NCBI RefSeq assembly: GCF_014842925.1
Contig: NZ_JACYXJ010000004.1
Location: forward strand, 530,251-594,250
Length of the DNA stretch: 64,000 nucleotides
Direction of reading: 5' to 3'
From: Roseibium polysiphoniae
Lineage (GTDB): Bacteria; Pseudomonadota; Alphaproteobacteria; Rhizobiales; Stappiaceae
The notes beneath the pieces were generated by a model. The model saw nothing but the letters and a program-made list of their open reading frames with translations. It did not search any database and had not been told where the DNA came from. Shown here piece after piece: positions 24,780 to 33,279 of this stretch. Made by a program: the position numbers and the translations under genes. Position 1 is the first letter of the stretch; each line of letters begins with the position of its first letter.

Positions 24780-26174
24780 TCAATTCAAGCTTGCAGGTTC
24801 AGCGTTTTTGTTCAGCCGTATCTTGAACGTGGTGCCGGACTCGGGTGTGCTCTCTACGGTGATCCTCCCGCCATGTTTGACGTGAACGATCTTGTAGACG
24901 ATCGCCAAGCCTTGACCTGTCCCTTTTCCGGGATCTTTCGTCGTGAAGAAGGGGTCGAAAATGCGACTTTTCACGTCGTCGCTGATCCCCGAACCATTGT
25001 CGGACACCAAGATCTCAATATCGTCTGCGACCGCACGCGTTGAAATGCGGATAAGCCCTTCATCGTTCGACTTGTCTTCATTGATGGCGTCTGCAGCGTT
25101 TGAAATGAGATTCAGGATGACCTGGTGCAGGTCGCCCGCGTGCCCCATCACGGTCGGGAGATCGGGCTGAAGCTCCTTTTCGATCTCGGTGATCGTTTTC
25201 CAGCTGTTGCGTGAGACCGACAAGGTCGTCTCAATCACTGAATTTATGTCGACTGGCGTCGTTTCCGTCTCGCCAGGATGGGAAAACTCGCGGATCGCCG
25301 AGACAATCGTCGCTACCTGACGAAGGCCATGCAGTGACTGCTCCAACGCCGTCGGTGTGTCCTCAAGGAGGAAGTCGATGTCGCATTCTTCACGATGCCG
25401 CGTGACCTCCGCCGCGAGATCTTCAAGAATGCCATGCTTCTCCGCAGCGTCCTTGAGAGCGTCATAGGTTTTCAAGAGGCCGCTGAATTCAGCATGAACT
25501 TCCTGGAAGAACCGCACATTATCACCAACATACTGGATGGGCGTGTTGATCTCATGCGCGACGCCGCTCGCGAGGGTTCCGAGCGCCTCCATCTTCTGCG
25601 CCTGGTTCAAGCTCTGTTCGAGAGCATTTTTCTCCGCTTCGATCGCCAGATGTCGCCGAATGTCAATGAGTATCCAGAGGCACATGTCGTCATGGCCAAT
25701 CGGTGAGCAGGAAATTCTGACAGGGATTTCCTCGCCCGAGCTGTTCGATATTGCGCCATCAATCGTGCTGTAATCGAATTCCGGGTTTGGTCCCGTGCGA
25801 GCCTCGATCCACTTAAGGGCCTCAGCGCTACCTGTCAGAAGATCCAGGAGTGAGGCGCCAGGAACGGTGTTGACTTCAATGCCAAGCAAGCCGCATGCGG
25901 ATGGGTTGAGGCGTACACAGTCATGGTTGCTGCTGGTAAGGATGAGCGCTGCGGGGCGAGCATCAAAGACCGCACTCAAAAGGGTGCGTTCGCGATCTAT
26001 CTGGGCCGTGGATGCCGCCAAGCTTTGATTGGCCTGATAGACTTCAAGGCTCTTTTTCTCAAGCAGGGTTTCAGCTTCCAGGCGCGCTCTTTTTTCGCGA
26101 TCCAGTCGGCTGACCAAAGCTTCATAGGAGATTTTCTGCAAGTCTATCTCCTTGTCAGAATGAAGCGTGCGCAT
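24780..26174 (-). CDS. H-NOX-associated sensor histidine kinase
   Basis: Soluble kinase of 464 residues with no membrane span. An N-terminal coiled coil is at 12-65, PAS at about 66-175, and the dimerisation domain carries His207 in LASGVAHEINTPIQYVGDN. The ATPase domain has NLISNAADAI, DNGSGIS and GKGTGQGLAI. The start lies within the end of the H-NOX gene (31-base overlap), so the two are translationally linked. In H-NOX/HnoK pairs of other bacteria the NO-bound haem protein inhibits autophosphorylation of the partner kinase; the same is expected here. The dimerisation motif nearly matches that of the kinase at 18205. Confidence 0.9.
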   Translation of the reverse strand: MRTLHSDKEIDLQKISYEALVSRLDREKRARLEAETLLEKKSLEVYQANQSLAASTAQIDRERTLLSAVFDARPAALILTSSNHDCVRLNPSACGLLGIEVNTVPGASLLDLLTGSAEALKWIEARTGPNPEFDYSTIDGAISNSSGEEIPVRISCSPIGHDDMCLWILIDIRRHLAIEAEKNALEQSLNQAQKMEALGTLASGVAHEINTPIQYVGDNVRFFQEVHAEFSGLLKTYDALKDAAEKHGILEDLAAEVTRHREECDIDFLLEDTPTALEQSLHGLRQVATIVSAIREFSHPGETETTPVDINSVIETTLSVSRNSWKTITEIEKELQPDLPTVMGHAGDLHQVILNLISNAADAINEDKSNDEGLIRISTRAVADDIEILVSDNGSGISDDVKSRIFDPFFTTKDPGKGTGQGLAIVYKIVHVKHGGRITVESTPESGTTFKIRLNKNAEPASLN

Positions 26175-26689
26175 TGATCGCCGTCCGCGTCCGGAAGGTC
26201 GACGCGTTCCACGTCAATGGTTTCGCCATAGTGGTCAATAGCGCCCCACAGCAGCCCTTCTGCAAGATCCGCCATGCGCCTGCCCGATTGGTAATCGAGT
26301 GTCATCCGGCCGTCCTTGGGCGTGGAAGCCGTGAGCCGGGGCAGCTCTGCATCTGGATAGAGTTTCAACACGTCTACATGAATTTGCTGCTCGACCGATC
26401 CGACAAAATCGAGGACATTGTCGCAAGATGCGAAATATTGGCTATGCGCCGATCTGAAGCTTGCGAGGAGATGCTTGCCGAAGGTGTGCAGCAATTCTGG
26501 GATCGGCGTTCCAGTATGCGCGTGGAGGCACTTAACGAGCTTTACCATCTCGCTCGCGTCATAGTAGCCGACGCCAGTATAGGCGCCACTGTTGGGCAAT
26601 TGAGCCTCTGCGATTATCTTCTCGGTGACGTCTGGGCCGATTACATCATCAACCAAGGCGAAGAATTCATTGAAAACGATACCCTTCAT
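26144..26689 (-). CDS. H-NOX haem-based gas sensor
   Basis: Cytosolic haem protein of 181 residues that senses nitric oxide. It starts MKGIVFNEFFALVDDVIG, typical of the family. The proximal haem ligand is His104 in EQQIHVDV, and the haem-propionate motif YxSxR is Tyr133, Ser135, Arg137 (DYQSGR). The position of the distal Tyr that binds oxygen in the Thermoanaerobacter protein (five after the Arg) is Leu142, so O2 binding is not expected. GGGAGAAGG precedes the ATG; a longer frame upstream has no ribosome site. It is the first gene of an operon with a histidine kinase, behind a copy of the shared palindrome. Confidence 0.92.
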   Translation of the reverse strand: MKGIVFNEFFALVDDVIGPDVTEKIIAEAQLPNSGAYTGVGYYDASEMVKLVKCLHAHTGTPIPELLHTFGKHLLASFRSAHSQYFASCDNVLDFVGSVEQQIHVDVLKLYPDAELPRLTASTPKDGRMTLDYQSGRRMADLAEGLLWGAIDHYGETIDVERVDLPDADGDQCARFILTRR

Positions 26690-26742
26690 AGCCTTCTCCC
26701 TAGATTTTCCAGGACCGTAACACGCGTCGGTCGTCGTCAGAC

Positions 26743-26758
26743 ATCCCCATTTGGGGAT
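26743..26758 (-). promoter_or_regulatory. Shared palindrome, copy 3 (H-NOX/kinase operon)
   Basis: ATCCCCAAATGGGGAT. Twenty bases downstream is TGTTAC, a weak -10. Centre 62 bases upstream of the H-NOX ATG. Confidence 0.85.
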
Positions 26759-26973
26759 CATGACAAGCCGCGGTGGCTGAGGGCTTTAGTTATGGGCCGA
26801 CGGGAGATCTGTCGGTGTTTCGTGATGCACGTAGTCTAGGGGAAGTCTGTTCGCGACCGAGGCCTGGAAACTCCGATCGGCATTGACCGCAAAGGCACTC
26901 CGAACCGTTTGTGGGTCGATGGCGGTCTTCTTTACGCCAACCCAATTCGCTGATTGAAAATAGATGCGGCAGG

Positions 26974-27001
26974 AAACGGGGTTCCTCTTGGGGCCCCGTT
27001 T
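26974..27001. terminator. Stem-loop with T-run in the rightward direction
   Basis: AAACGGGG pairs with CCCCGTTT across 12 bases, followed on the + strand by TTCTTTTTT. The T-run serves rightward transcripts, although both flanking genes run leftward; on the leftward strand the stem lacks a T-run but may still end the sox message. Confidence 0.6.
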
Positions 27002-27023
27002 TCTTTTTTGGCAAGCTGATCGA

Positions 27024-27593
27024 TCAGCAGTGCGCCTGGATGCCGAACTCGCGGCCCATGACGATGAGGCTGTCCCAGAGGCTTAGAGCAAAGCTGGAGA
27101 GTACGAGGATCTCAAAGTTCTCAGGTGAGACGCGGGTCAACTGTGCGGATATGTGGCCGAACAGCGTTGGCGCTGATTGACCTGGCGCGAATTGGTGCTC
27201 GCGTAGGTCGATCGCGGTCCCTTTCGCCAGCATCTGGGTGACTTTCGGTCCGGACACTTTGATGCGCGTCCTGCCGTGGCTCTGGTCAAGGAGTTCCGCG
27301 CGTCCTTCCAGAGTCTTCGACAAAGCCTCCAAGCTCTCTCTTGGTGGCTGTGCATCGCAGACAACGAACCAGTTGCCCGGTCCATTGGGCCGAAGTCCGG
27401 CACCCTCGGCGCCAACCCACGCTTGCAGTTTTTCGGCAACTCCAGTTGCACCAGGGGGGCTTAGGACCTGCAAAATCGTTGATTGCGTCGATGCCGTCAG
27501 CACAATTCCCGCCGTCGACGCATCCTTCGTTCCAAACAATCCCTCTGCGGCGCCGAAGAGCGCAGGTTTTGCTGAAAGTTGTACCTCAAGCAT
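27024..27593 (-). CDS. soxG: Sarcosine oxidase gamma subunit (or N-methylglutamate dehydrogenase counterpart)
   Basis: Small subunit of 189 residues of the heterotetrameric sarcosine oxidase family. Family-like segments are NWFVVCDAQPPRESLEALSKTLEGRAELLDQSHGRTRIKVSGP and LFGHISAQLTRVSPENFEILVLSSFALSLWDSL. It overlaps the end of soxA by eight bases and is the last gene of soxBDAG. The four-subunit enzyme oxidatively demethylates an N-methyl amino acid and hands the carbon to tetrahydrofolate. The proteins MgdABCD of the N-methylglutamate pathway are homologous, so the substrate could be either. Confidence 0.88.
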   Translation of the reverse strand: MLEVQLSAKPALFGAAEGLFGTKDASTAGIVLTASTQSTILQVLSPPGATGVAEKLQAWVGAEGAGLRPNGPGNWFVVCDAQPPRESLEALSKTLEGRAELLDQSHGRTRIKVSGPKVTQMLAKGTAIDLREHQFAPGQSAPTLFGHISAQLTRVSPENFEILVLSSFALSLWDSLIVMGREFGIQAHC

Positions 27594-30552
27594 GCAGTTT
27601 CTCCCCTTTGGGGTCGACGAAAACCGGCTCGCAAAGCACGCCTCGGATCGATTGTTGCTTCAAGCCGTTCCAAATCACGATTTCTTCGCCGATCAGCTCG
27701 GGGCCATGTTTGACCATCGCAAGCCCGATGGTGTGTCCCAGATGCGGCGAAAAGCAGCTCGAGGTGACATGACCGAGGTCATTGGCGCCCGTGGGGGCGG
27801 CATCGACGTCCAGAATATGGCTTCCGGAAACGAAACTCTCGGCAGGATCGAGCGGCCTGATACCGACAAGACGCAACCGATCGGTCGCCTGGAGGCCTTC
27901 GCGCTGAAGCATCACTCGCCCAATAAAATCCGGTTTCTTGGCTGAGACCATCCGTCCGAAGCCGAGGTCGCCCGGCGTGACCGTGCCATTGATTTCAGCG
28001 TGGGTGACATGACCTTTTTCGATGCGAAGGACATTCAGCGCTTCGGTGCCATATGGCGTGATGCCATGATCCTCACCGAGACTCAGGATCGCGTCAGCGA
28101 CCGCTTCGCCATATCCAGCCGGAACTGCGAGCTCAAAGGCTAGTTCTCCGGAAAAGGAAATCCGAAACAGTCGGCCTTTGATTTGCCCGCCGCTGAGGCC
28201 GACCTCTCGTGCCGCCAGAAACGGAAAGGCAGCATCGGAGATATCTTCATCGACAATTTCGGCCAATATCTTGCGAGCATTCGGGCCGGCAATTGCCATT
28301 TGCGCCCACTGATCCGAAACCGAGACAAGCCGCACGTCGAGATCAGGCCACAGCACCTGGGAGCAACACTCCAGATGGGTCAGAACGCCGGCCGCGAAGG
28401 CCGTTGTGGTGGTCATGAAGAAGTGGTTCTCGCCAAGTCGGCTCGTGGTGCCGTCATCATAGATAAAACCATCCTCACGGAGCATCAGCCCATAGCGTGC
28501 CTTGCCAACTGGCAGCTTCAAAAAGCCGTTGCAGTAGACCCTGTTGATAAATTCCGCAGCGTCACTGCCGAAGATTTCGATCTTACCGAGCGTTGAAACG
28601 TCACAAATGCCCGCATGACTGCGCACCGTTTTGGCCTCCCGATCGACGCTTTCACGCCAGTCGCTTTCCCCTTCCTTGGGAAACCAGGAAGACCGGTGCC
28701 AGAGGCCGGTTTCCACGAAACGAGCCCCGTGTTTTTCCGCCCACTTGAAAAGCGGAGAGACGCGGGTCGGATGGAAATGCGCGCCTATATGGCTGCCAGT
28801 GAGCGCCCCGAAGGAGACAGGTGTATAAAACGGGCGAAAGGTGGTGGTGCCGACAACATCGGGGCTCGTACCAGTTGCCTCTGCCAGAATACCAATAGCA
28901 TTGACGTTGGAGAGCTTGCCCTGATCTGTGGCCATGCCATTGGTTGTGTAACGCTTGGCAAGCTCGACGTGATCATAGCCTTCTCTCACCGCAAGGCCGA
29001 GGTCCTTCAGATGAACGTCGTTCTGGAAGTCGACAAAGGCTTTGCCCTTTGGGGCTTTGACGTACCAGAAAGGCGCCGGCATCTCGGCTTTCTCATCCTG
29101 CTGTGTTGAGAATTCGGCTCGGGAGACCGAGTGTCCGAGATTGTCTAGAGCCTCCGCTGCGAGAGTGCCTCCGTCTTGCAGGCAGGCTGCAAGGCTATAA
29201 GTGCCGGCGGCACCACCGGCCGCGATCAATCCATCACGAGGCGCTGGTGGCAGGAAGGCGGCGTGGGCGTCCGACCACTTGGGTTTGTCGCCGCGGTGGC
29301 AGGCCAGATGAACAATGGGGCTCCAACCGCCTGACATGCCCAGTGCATCGCAGGCCAGGGTCTCTTCGCTACCGGAACCGATATGGCGAATGGTGAGACC
29401 CTTCAGCCTTTTTTCACCGGACGTTCCCGCAATCACCGCGTTGGCGATGATCCGCGCTTTGCCTTGATAGGACTTGTTCGAAGCCGTTTCCGGCGTGACG
29501 ATCGCAACGACATCGACGCCATTGGCTTCCAAGTCCCGCGCCGTCTGCCATCCAGAAGGGCCGTTGCTGAAAATTGCGACCTGTTTGCCCGGCGCAACGG
29601 CGAAGCGATTGAGGTAAGTGCGCATTGCCCCAGCCATCATCATTCCCGGGCGATCATTCCCACCGAACACCAAAGGTCGCTCTTCGGCCCCTGTCGCCAG
29701 GATAGCTTGTTTTGCGGAAATGCGCCAAAATCGTTCTACGGGTTTGTTGTCATCAATGACTGAGACATGTTTTTGGACACGCTCAAGCGCGCCGAAGACG
29801 TTGTCATCATATGCGCCGACGACGGTGGTCCTTTTTAGGATCTGAACATTCTCGGCGGCGGAAAGTTCGACGATAGCCTGGGCGGCAAACTCGGCGGCTG
29901 GCTGGTCGTTGATCTCGGTTGTCTCGCACAAGAGCGAGCCTCCGAGCATACTCCCTTCATCAACGAGTATGACTCGGGCCTTGCTCCGGGCCGCCGTGAG
30001 TGCCGCAGCAAGACCTGTCGGTCCCGCGCCGATAATAAGAAGATCACAATGGGCCCAGCTCTTTTCATAGGTATCGGGATCAGGCACATAACTCGCCCGT
30101 CCAAGGCCTGCCGCCTTGCGGATGATGGGTTCGTAGAGTTTTTCCCAAAAGGCGGCGGGCCACATGAAGGTCTTGTAGTAAAACCCGGCACCAAGAAACG
30201 GTGACAGCATACCGTTTATTGCGCCGATGTCGTGATCAAGCGAAGGCCAGCGGTTCTGGCTCCTGGCTTCCAGGCCATGATGCAGCTCGACCATGGTCGC
30301 GCGGGTGTTGGTCTCGGTACGACCATCCTGCCCAAGCGTGACAAGCGCGTTGGGTTCGGCAGCGCCCGCGGTCAAGAGGCCACGCGGGCGGTGGTACTTG
30401 AAGCTTCTGCCAACAAGCAGTTTGTCGTTCGCTAGAAGCGCCGACGCCAAAGTGTCGCCCGCGAAGCCCTGCAGCGGCTTGCCGTCAAATTTGAAATCGA
30501 TGGGTTTGGAGCGGTCGATGAGGCCGCCGTTGCTCAGGCGATAGGCGCTCAT
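27586..30552 (-). CDS. soxA: Sarcosine oxidase alpha subunit
   Basis: Large subunit of 988 residues, the usual length. The N-terminal ferredoxin-like domain is at about 15-100 (GKPLQGFAGDTLASALLAND), an NAD-binding Rossmann unit at about 165-460 (DLLIIGAGPTGLAAALTAARSKARVILVDEG), and a C-terminal GcvT-type folate-binding domain at about 600-980. The folate domain accepts the methyl carbon as 5,10-methylene-tetrahydrofolate. The start overlaps the stop of soxD by four bases (ATGA). The purU gene in the next operon suits disposal of the C1 unit. Homologous to the large subunit of N-methylglutamate dehydrogenase. Confidence 0.95.
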   Translation of the reverse strand: MSAYRLSNGGLIDRSKPIDFKFDGKPLQGFAGDTLASALLANDKLLVGRSFKYHRPRGLLTAGAAEPNALVTLGQDGRTETNTRATMVELHHGLEARSQNRWPSLDHDIGAINGMLSPFLGAGFYYKTFMWPAAFWEKLYEPIIRKAAGLGRASYVPDPDTYEKSWAHCDLLIIGAGPTGLAAALTAARSKARVILVDEGSMLGGSLLCETTEINDQPAAEFAAQAIVELSAAENVQILKRTTVVGAYDDNVFGALERVQKHVSVIDDNKPVERFWRISAKQAILATGAEERPLVFGGNDRPGMMMAGAMRTYLNRFAVAPGKQVAIFSNGPSGWQTARDLEANGVDVVAIVTPETASNKSYQGKARIIANAVIAGTSGEKRLKGLTIRHIGSGSEETLACDALGMSGGWSPIVHLACHRGDKPKWSDAHAAFLPPAPRDGLIAAGGAAGTYSLAACLQDGGTLAAEALDNLGHSVSRAEFSTQQDEKAEMPAPFWYVKAPKGKAFVDFQNDVHLKDLGLAVREGYDHVELAKRYTTNGMATDQGKLSNVNAIGILAEATGTSPDVVGTTTFRPFYTPVSFGALTGSHIGAHFHPTRVSPLFKWAEKHGARFVETGLWHRSSWFPKEGESDWRESVDREAKTVRSHAGICDVSTLGKIEIFGSDAAEFINRVYCNGFLKLPVGKARYGLMLREDGFIYDDGTTSRLGENHFFMTTTTAFAAGVLTHLECCSQVLWPDLDVRLVSVSDQWAQMAIAGPNARKILAEIVDEDISDAAFPFLAAREVGLSGGQIKGRLFRISFSGELAFELAVPAGYGEAVADAILSLGEDHGITPYGTEALNVLRIEKGHVTHAEINGTVTPGDLGFGRMVSAKKPDFIGRVMLQREGLQATDRLRLVGIRPLDPAESFVSGSHILDVDAAPTGANDLGHVTSSCFSPHLGHTIGLAMVKHGPELIGEEIVIWNGLKQQSIRGVLCEPVFVDPKGEKLHA

Positions 30553-30812
30553 GCGAGGGCTCCTGCATCGGACACGTCGATGACGTCATGACTGACAGTA
30601 TCGCGTGTCACCACCAGCCAGCGGCGACACCCGGACGTGTGATGCCAATATTCCTTGTGTAGTCCTCGAGGATTATCACGCAGGTGCACATAGGCATGCC
30701 AAACTTCGCCATCAGCTTCGGGACTTGGCCGTGTGACGGACGCATCGCCCCGAATTGTGAATTCTTCTTTCGGCCGCACGCCGCAGTGTGGACAGGTGAT
30801 CAGGCTTGCCAT
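30549..30812 (-). CDS. soxD: Sarcosine oxidase delta subunit
   Basis: Zinc-binding small subunit of 87 residues. The four metal ligands expected in the family are visible as Cys7 and Cys10 (CPHCG), a His at 57 or 58 and Cys62 (HHTSGC). The ATG at 30812 gives the usual MASLITCPHCG start and a 20-base gap after soxB; the longer frame from 30872 would run into soxB. No strong ribosome site. It overlaps soxA by four bases. Confidence 0.9.
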   Translation of the reverse strand: MASLITCPHCGVRPKEEFTIRGDASVTRPSPEADGEVWHAYVHLRDNPRGLHKEYWHHTSGCRRWLVVTRDTVSHDVIDVSDAGALA

Positions 30813-30831
30813 TGGGGTTCGCTCGCTCGGG

Positions 30832-32082
30832 TCAATGCAGGTTCGGCTGCGCGCCGCCGCCGTTTTCGTCAATCAGGTAGCCGCGCTTGAACCGATCAAG
30901 CCGGAAGGCTGCGGCTGTTGGATGGGGCGCGTCATTCGCAACAAGATGTGCCGTGCACCAACCGGAGGCAGGTGTTGCCTTGAAGCCGCCATAGCACCAG
31001 CCGGCATTCAGATAGAGGTTGTCTATATGGGTGCGGTCGATAATCGGGGAGCCATCCATGCTCATGTCCATGATGCCGCCCCAGGACCTGAGCACCCGGA
31101 TACGCGACAGACCAGGGATCATCGCGGTGCCTGCCTCCATGACATGTTCGACTGCCGCAAGGTTGCCTCGCTGGGCATAGGAGTTGTAGCCGTCGATATC
31201 ACCGCCAAAAACCAGTCCGCCCTTGTCTGACTGGGAGATATAAAAATGTCCGGCGCCGAAGGTGACCACATTGTCGATGAAGGGCTTCAAGCCCTCACTG
31301 ACGAAAGCCTGCAACACATGACTGTCGATCGGCAGGGCGATATCGGCCATGCGTGCGACTGTCGTCGAGTTGCCCGCTGCCGTCAGCGCAAGCTTGCCGC
31401 AGCCGATGAAACCTTTGCTCGTCTCAACGCCGACCACGCGGCCATTTTTCCTGCGAATGCCGGTGACCTCGCAGTTCTGGATGATGTCGACGCCGCGACG
31501 ATCCGCACCGCGCGCATAGCCCCACGCGACCGCGTCATGACGTACCGTGCCGCCGCGGCGCTGCAAGAGGCCGCCTTGAATCGGAAATCGTGCACTGTCA
31601 AAGCCAAGAAACGGCACCATGGCACGAACTTCATCACGGTCGAGCAGCTGTGCGTCCGCCCCTTGGAGAAGCATGGCGTTGCCTCTCCGGGTATAGGCAT
31701 CGCGCTGGGCATCCGAGTGGAAGAGGTTCAATACGCCGCGTTGCGATACCATCGCATTGAAGTTGAAGTCCTGCTCCAGCCCCTCCCAAAGCTTGAGGGA
31801 AAACTCGTAGAAGGGCTCGTTGCCATCCAGCAGATAGTTTGAGCGAATGATGGTGGTGTTGCGGCCGATGTTTCCGGAGCCCAGCCAGCCTTTTTCAAGA
31901 ACCGCGACATTGGTAATGCCAAATTCCTTGGCGAGGTAGTAGGCCGTCGCAAGGCCGTGGCCGCCGCCGCCGACAATGACAACATCATAGTGAGGCTTGG
32001 GTTCAGGCGCACGCCAGGCCGGTCCCCAGGACTTGTTGCCGCGAAGCGCATTAAGAAAGACAGAAAGGGCGGAATATCGCAT
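30832..32082 (-). CDS. soxB: Sarcosine oxidase beta subunit
   Basis: Flavin subunit of 416 residues where the N-methyl substrate is oxidised. The FAD-binding motif is VVIVGGGGHGLATAYYLA (about residues 35-52), and the conserved GGTVRHDAVAWGYARGAD contains the histidine that carries covalent FMN in the family. The C-terminal part GGIMDMSMDGSPIIDRT closes the FAD site. The ATG at 32082 (MRYSALSVFLNALRGNK) matches the usual N-terminus and has GGA upstream; an ATG eight codons earlier is possible. First gene of soxBDAG, divergent from a GlxA-type regulator. Confidence 0.93.
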   Translation of the reverse strand: MRYSALSVFLNALRGNKSWGPAWRAPEPKPHYDVVIVGGGGHGLATAYYLAKEFGITNVAVLEKGWLGSGNIGRNTTIIRSNYLLDGNEPFYEFSLKLWEGLEQDFNFNAMVSQRGVLNLFHSDAQRDAYTRRGNAMLLQGADAQLLDRDEVRAMVPFLGFDSARFPIQGGLLQRRGGTVRHDAVAWGYARGADRRGVDIIQNCEVTGIRRKNGRVVGVETSKGFIGCGKLALTAAGNSTTVARMADIALPIDSHVLQAFVSEGLKPFIDNVVTFGAGHFYISQSDKGGLVFGGDIDGYNSYAQRGNLAAVEHVMEAGTAMIPGLSRIRVLRSWGGIMDMSMDGSPIIDRTHIDNLYLNAGWCYGGFKATPASGWCTAHLVANDAPHPTAAAFRLDRFKRGYLIDENGGGAQPNLH

Positions 32083-32171
32083 GAGGTCCATCCGAAATGA
32101 TCTCATCTCAGCATGGCAGATAAGGCAGGATGGACTTGCATAATTGAGACGCTAAGGGATACTTTTAGGAC

Positions 32172-33158
32172 ATGATGGAAGACGATCTCAAAGGAATACA
32201 GAATATCGGCTTCCTCCTGATCCCAGGCTTTGCACTGATGTCCTACGCATCGGCGGCTGAGCCATTGAGGGCAGCAAACGTGATTGCAGCGCGCGACCTT
32301 TACCGGGTGCGTGCTTTTTCCCCCGATGGTGCGTCCAGCGTGACATGCTCGTCCGGTGTGCCTGTGCCCAGTCTTCCGTTGCCCAAGGCCAACGATGGAT
32401 CCCCGGTCAGCACCTTGCCGCATAGTCTGTTTGTGTGTGCTGGCGGAGACCCTGCAGATTGGAACTATCCTTCCATTCTGGGCCCGCTGCGCCAGCTGGC
32501 CCGCGCAGGTGTCCGCATCGGGGGCATATCGGGCGGACCATATCTTCTGGCCGCGGCCGGACTGCTCAGTGGGTGCCGCTTTACGATCCACTGGGAGCAC
32601 GCGCCGGCACTCAAAGAGGCCTTTCCTGACCTTGAACCGGAGCGCACGCGCTACATTATCGACGGCAATCGAATCACTTGCGGTGGTGGCGTAGCCCCCC
32701 TCGACATGATGCATGGCCTGATCTCACAGCGGATGGGAGGCGGGTTCGCGCGCCGCGTTAGTGATTGGTATCTGCATACCCATGTTGGGGCATCAGAAGC
32801 CCCGCAGCGTGCATCATTGGCCGAACGCTATGGTGTCCATCATCCTATGCTTCTGACCGTGATCGAGAAAATGGAAGCGACGTTCGAGGTTCCGCTCGGG
32901 CGCGACGCAATGGCATCCTTCGCAGGAATTTCTCCTCGCCATCTCGATCGGCTGTTTACGGAGCAACTGGGGGAGAGCTTCGGTGCAGTCTATCGCCGAT
33001 TGAGATTGGAGCACGCCAAGGTGCTATTACGGCAGAGCCCCTTGTCTGTGTCGGAGATCGCCTTTGCCACAGGCTTCTCCAGTTCAGGGCATTTTTCGAG
33101 AGCCTTTCGGCAAATGTTTGGCCAGACGCCTGGCACGGCCCGTCGCAGCTATTGCTAG
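32172..33158 (+). CDS. glxA: GlxA/GbdR-type AraC-family regulator
   Basis: Transcription regulator of 328 residues with an N-terminal DJ-1/PfpI-like domain (about 8-190: IGFLLIPGFALMSYASAAEPLRAAN, GISGGPYLLAAAGLL) and a C-terminal AraC DNA-binding domain (about 225-325: MASFAGISPRHLDRLF, SEIAFATGFSSSGHFSRAFR). Proteins of this type, such as GbdR and SouR, activate glycine betaine, dimethylglycine or sarcosine genes. It is divergent to soxBDAG, with 89 bases between the starts, and lies upstream of the glx genes, so it probably controls both. Confidence 0.85.
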   Translation: MMEDDLKGIQNIGFLLIPGFALMSYASAAEPLRAANVIAARDLYRVRAFSPDGASSVTCSSGVPVPSLPLPKANDGSPVSTLPHSLFVCAGGDPADWNYPSILGPLRQLARAGVRIGGISGGPYLLAAAGLLSGCRFTIHWEHAPALKEAFPDLEPERTRYIIDGNRITCGGGVAPLDMMHGLISQRMGGGFARRVSDWYLHTHVGASEAPQRASLAERYGVHHPMLLTVIEKMEATFEVPLGRDAMASFAGISPRHLDRLFTEQLGESFGAVYRRLRLEHAKVLLRQSPLSVSEIAFATGFSSSGHFSRAFRQMFGQTPGTARRSYC

Positions 33159-33279
33159 GTTTCCTCACGGTTGAGAAATGTTCACTCCCGGTGTATCTCC
33201 AGCCTTGGCAATCTGCGTTTTCAGGCGCGCTTGCCGAGGAAGCATCCCAAGGTGGTGACAAAGCCGAAAAGGCCAGAAA

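Larger units (their letters stand above)
26690..27023. other. Intergenic region between H-NOX operon and soxG
   Basis: 334 bases without a gene. It holds the H-NOX promoter region with the shared palindrome (26743), and a stem-loop (26974) close to the soxG end. Confidence 0.75.

Noticed and set aside
27015..27028. Perfect palindrome GCTGATCGATCAGC overlapping the soxG stop
   Set aside because: It has no loop, lies partly in coding sequence and occurs only once, so I see no support for a regulatory role.
30549..30872. Longer form of SoxD starting at 30872
   Set aside because: It would add 20 residues that overlap soxB, whereas the start at 30812 gives the usual SoxD N-terminus.
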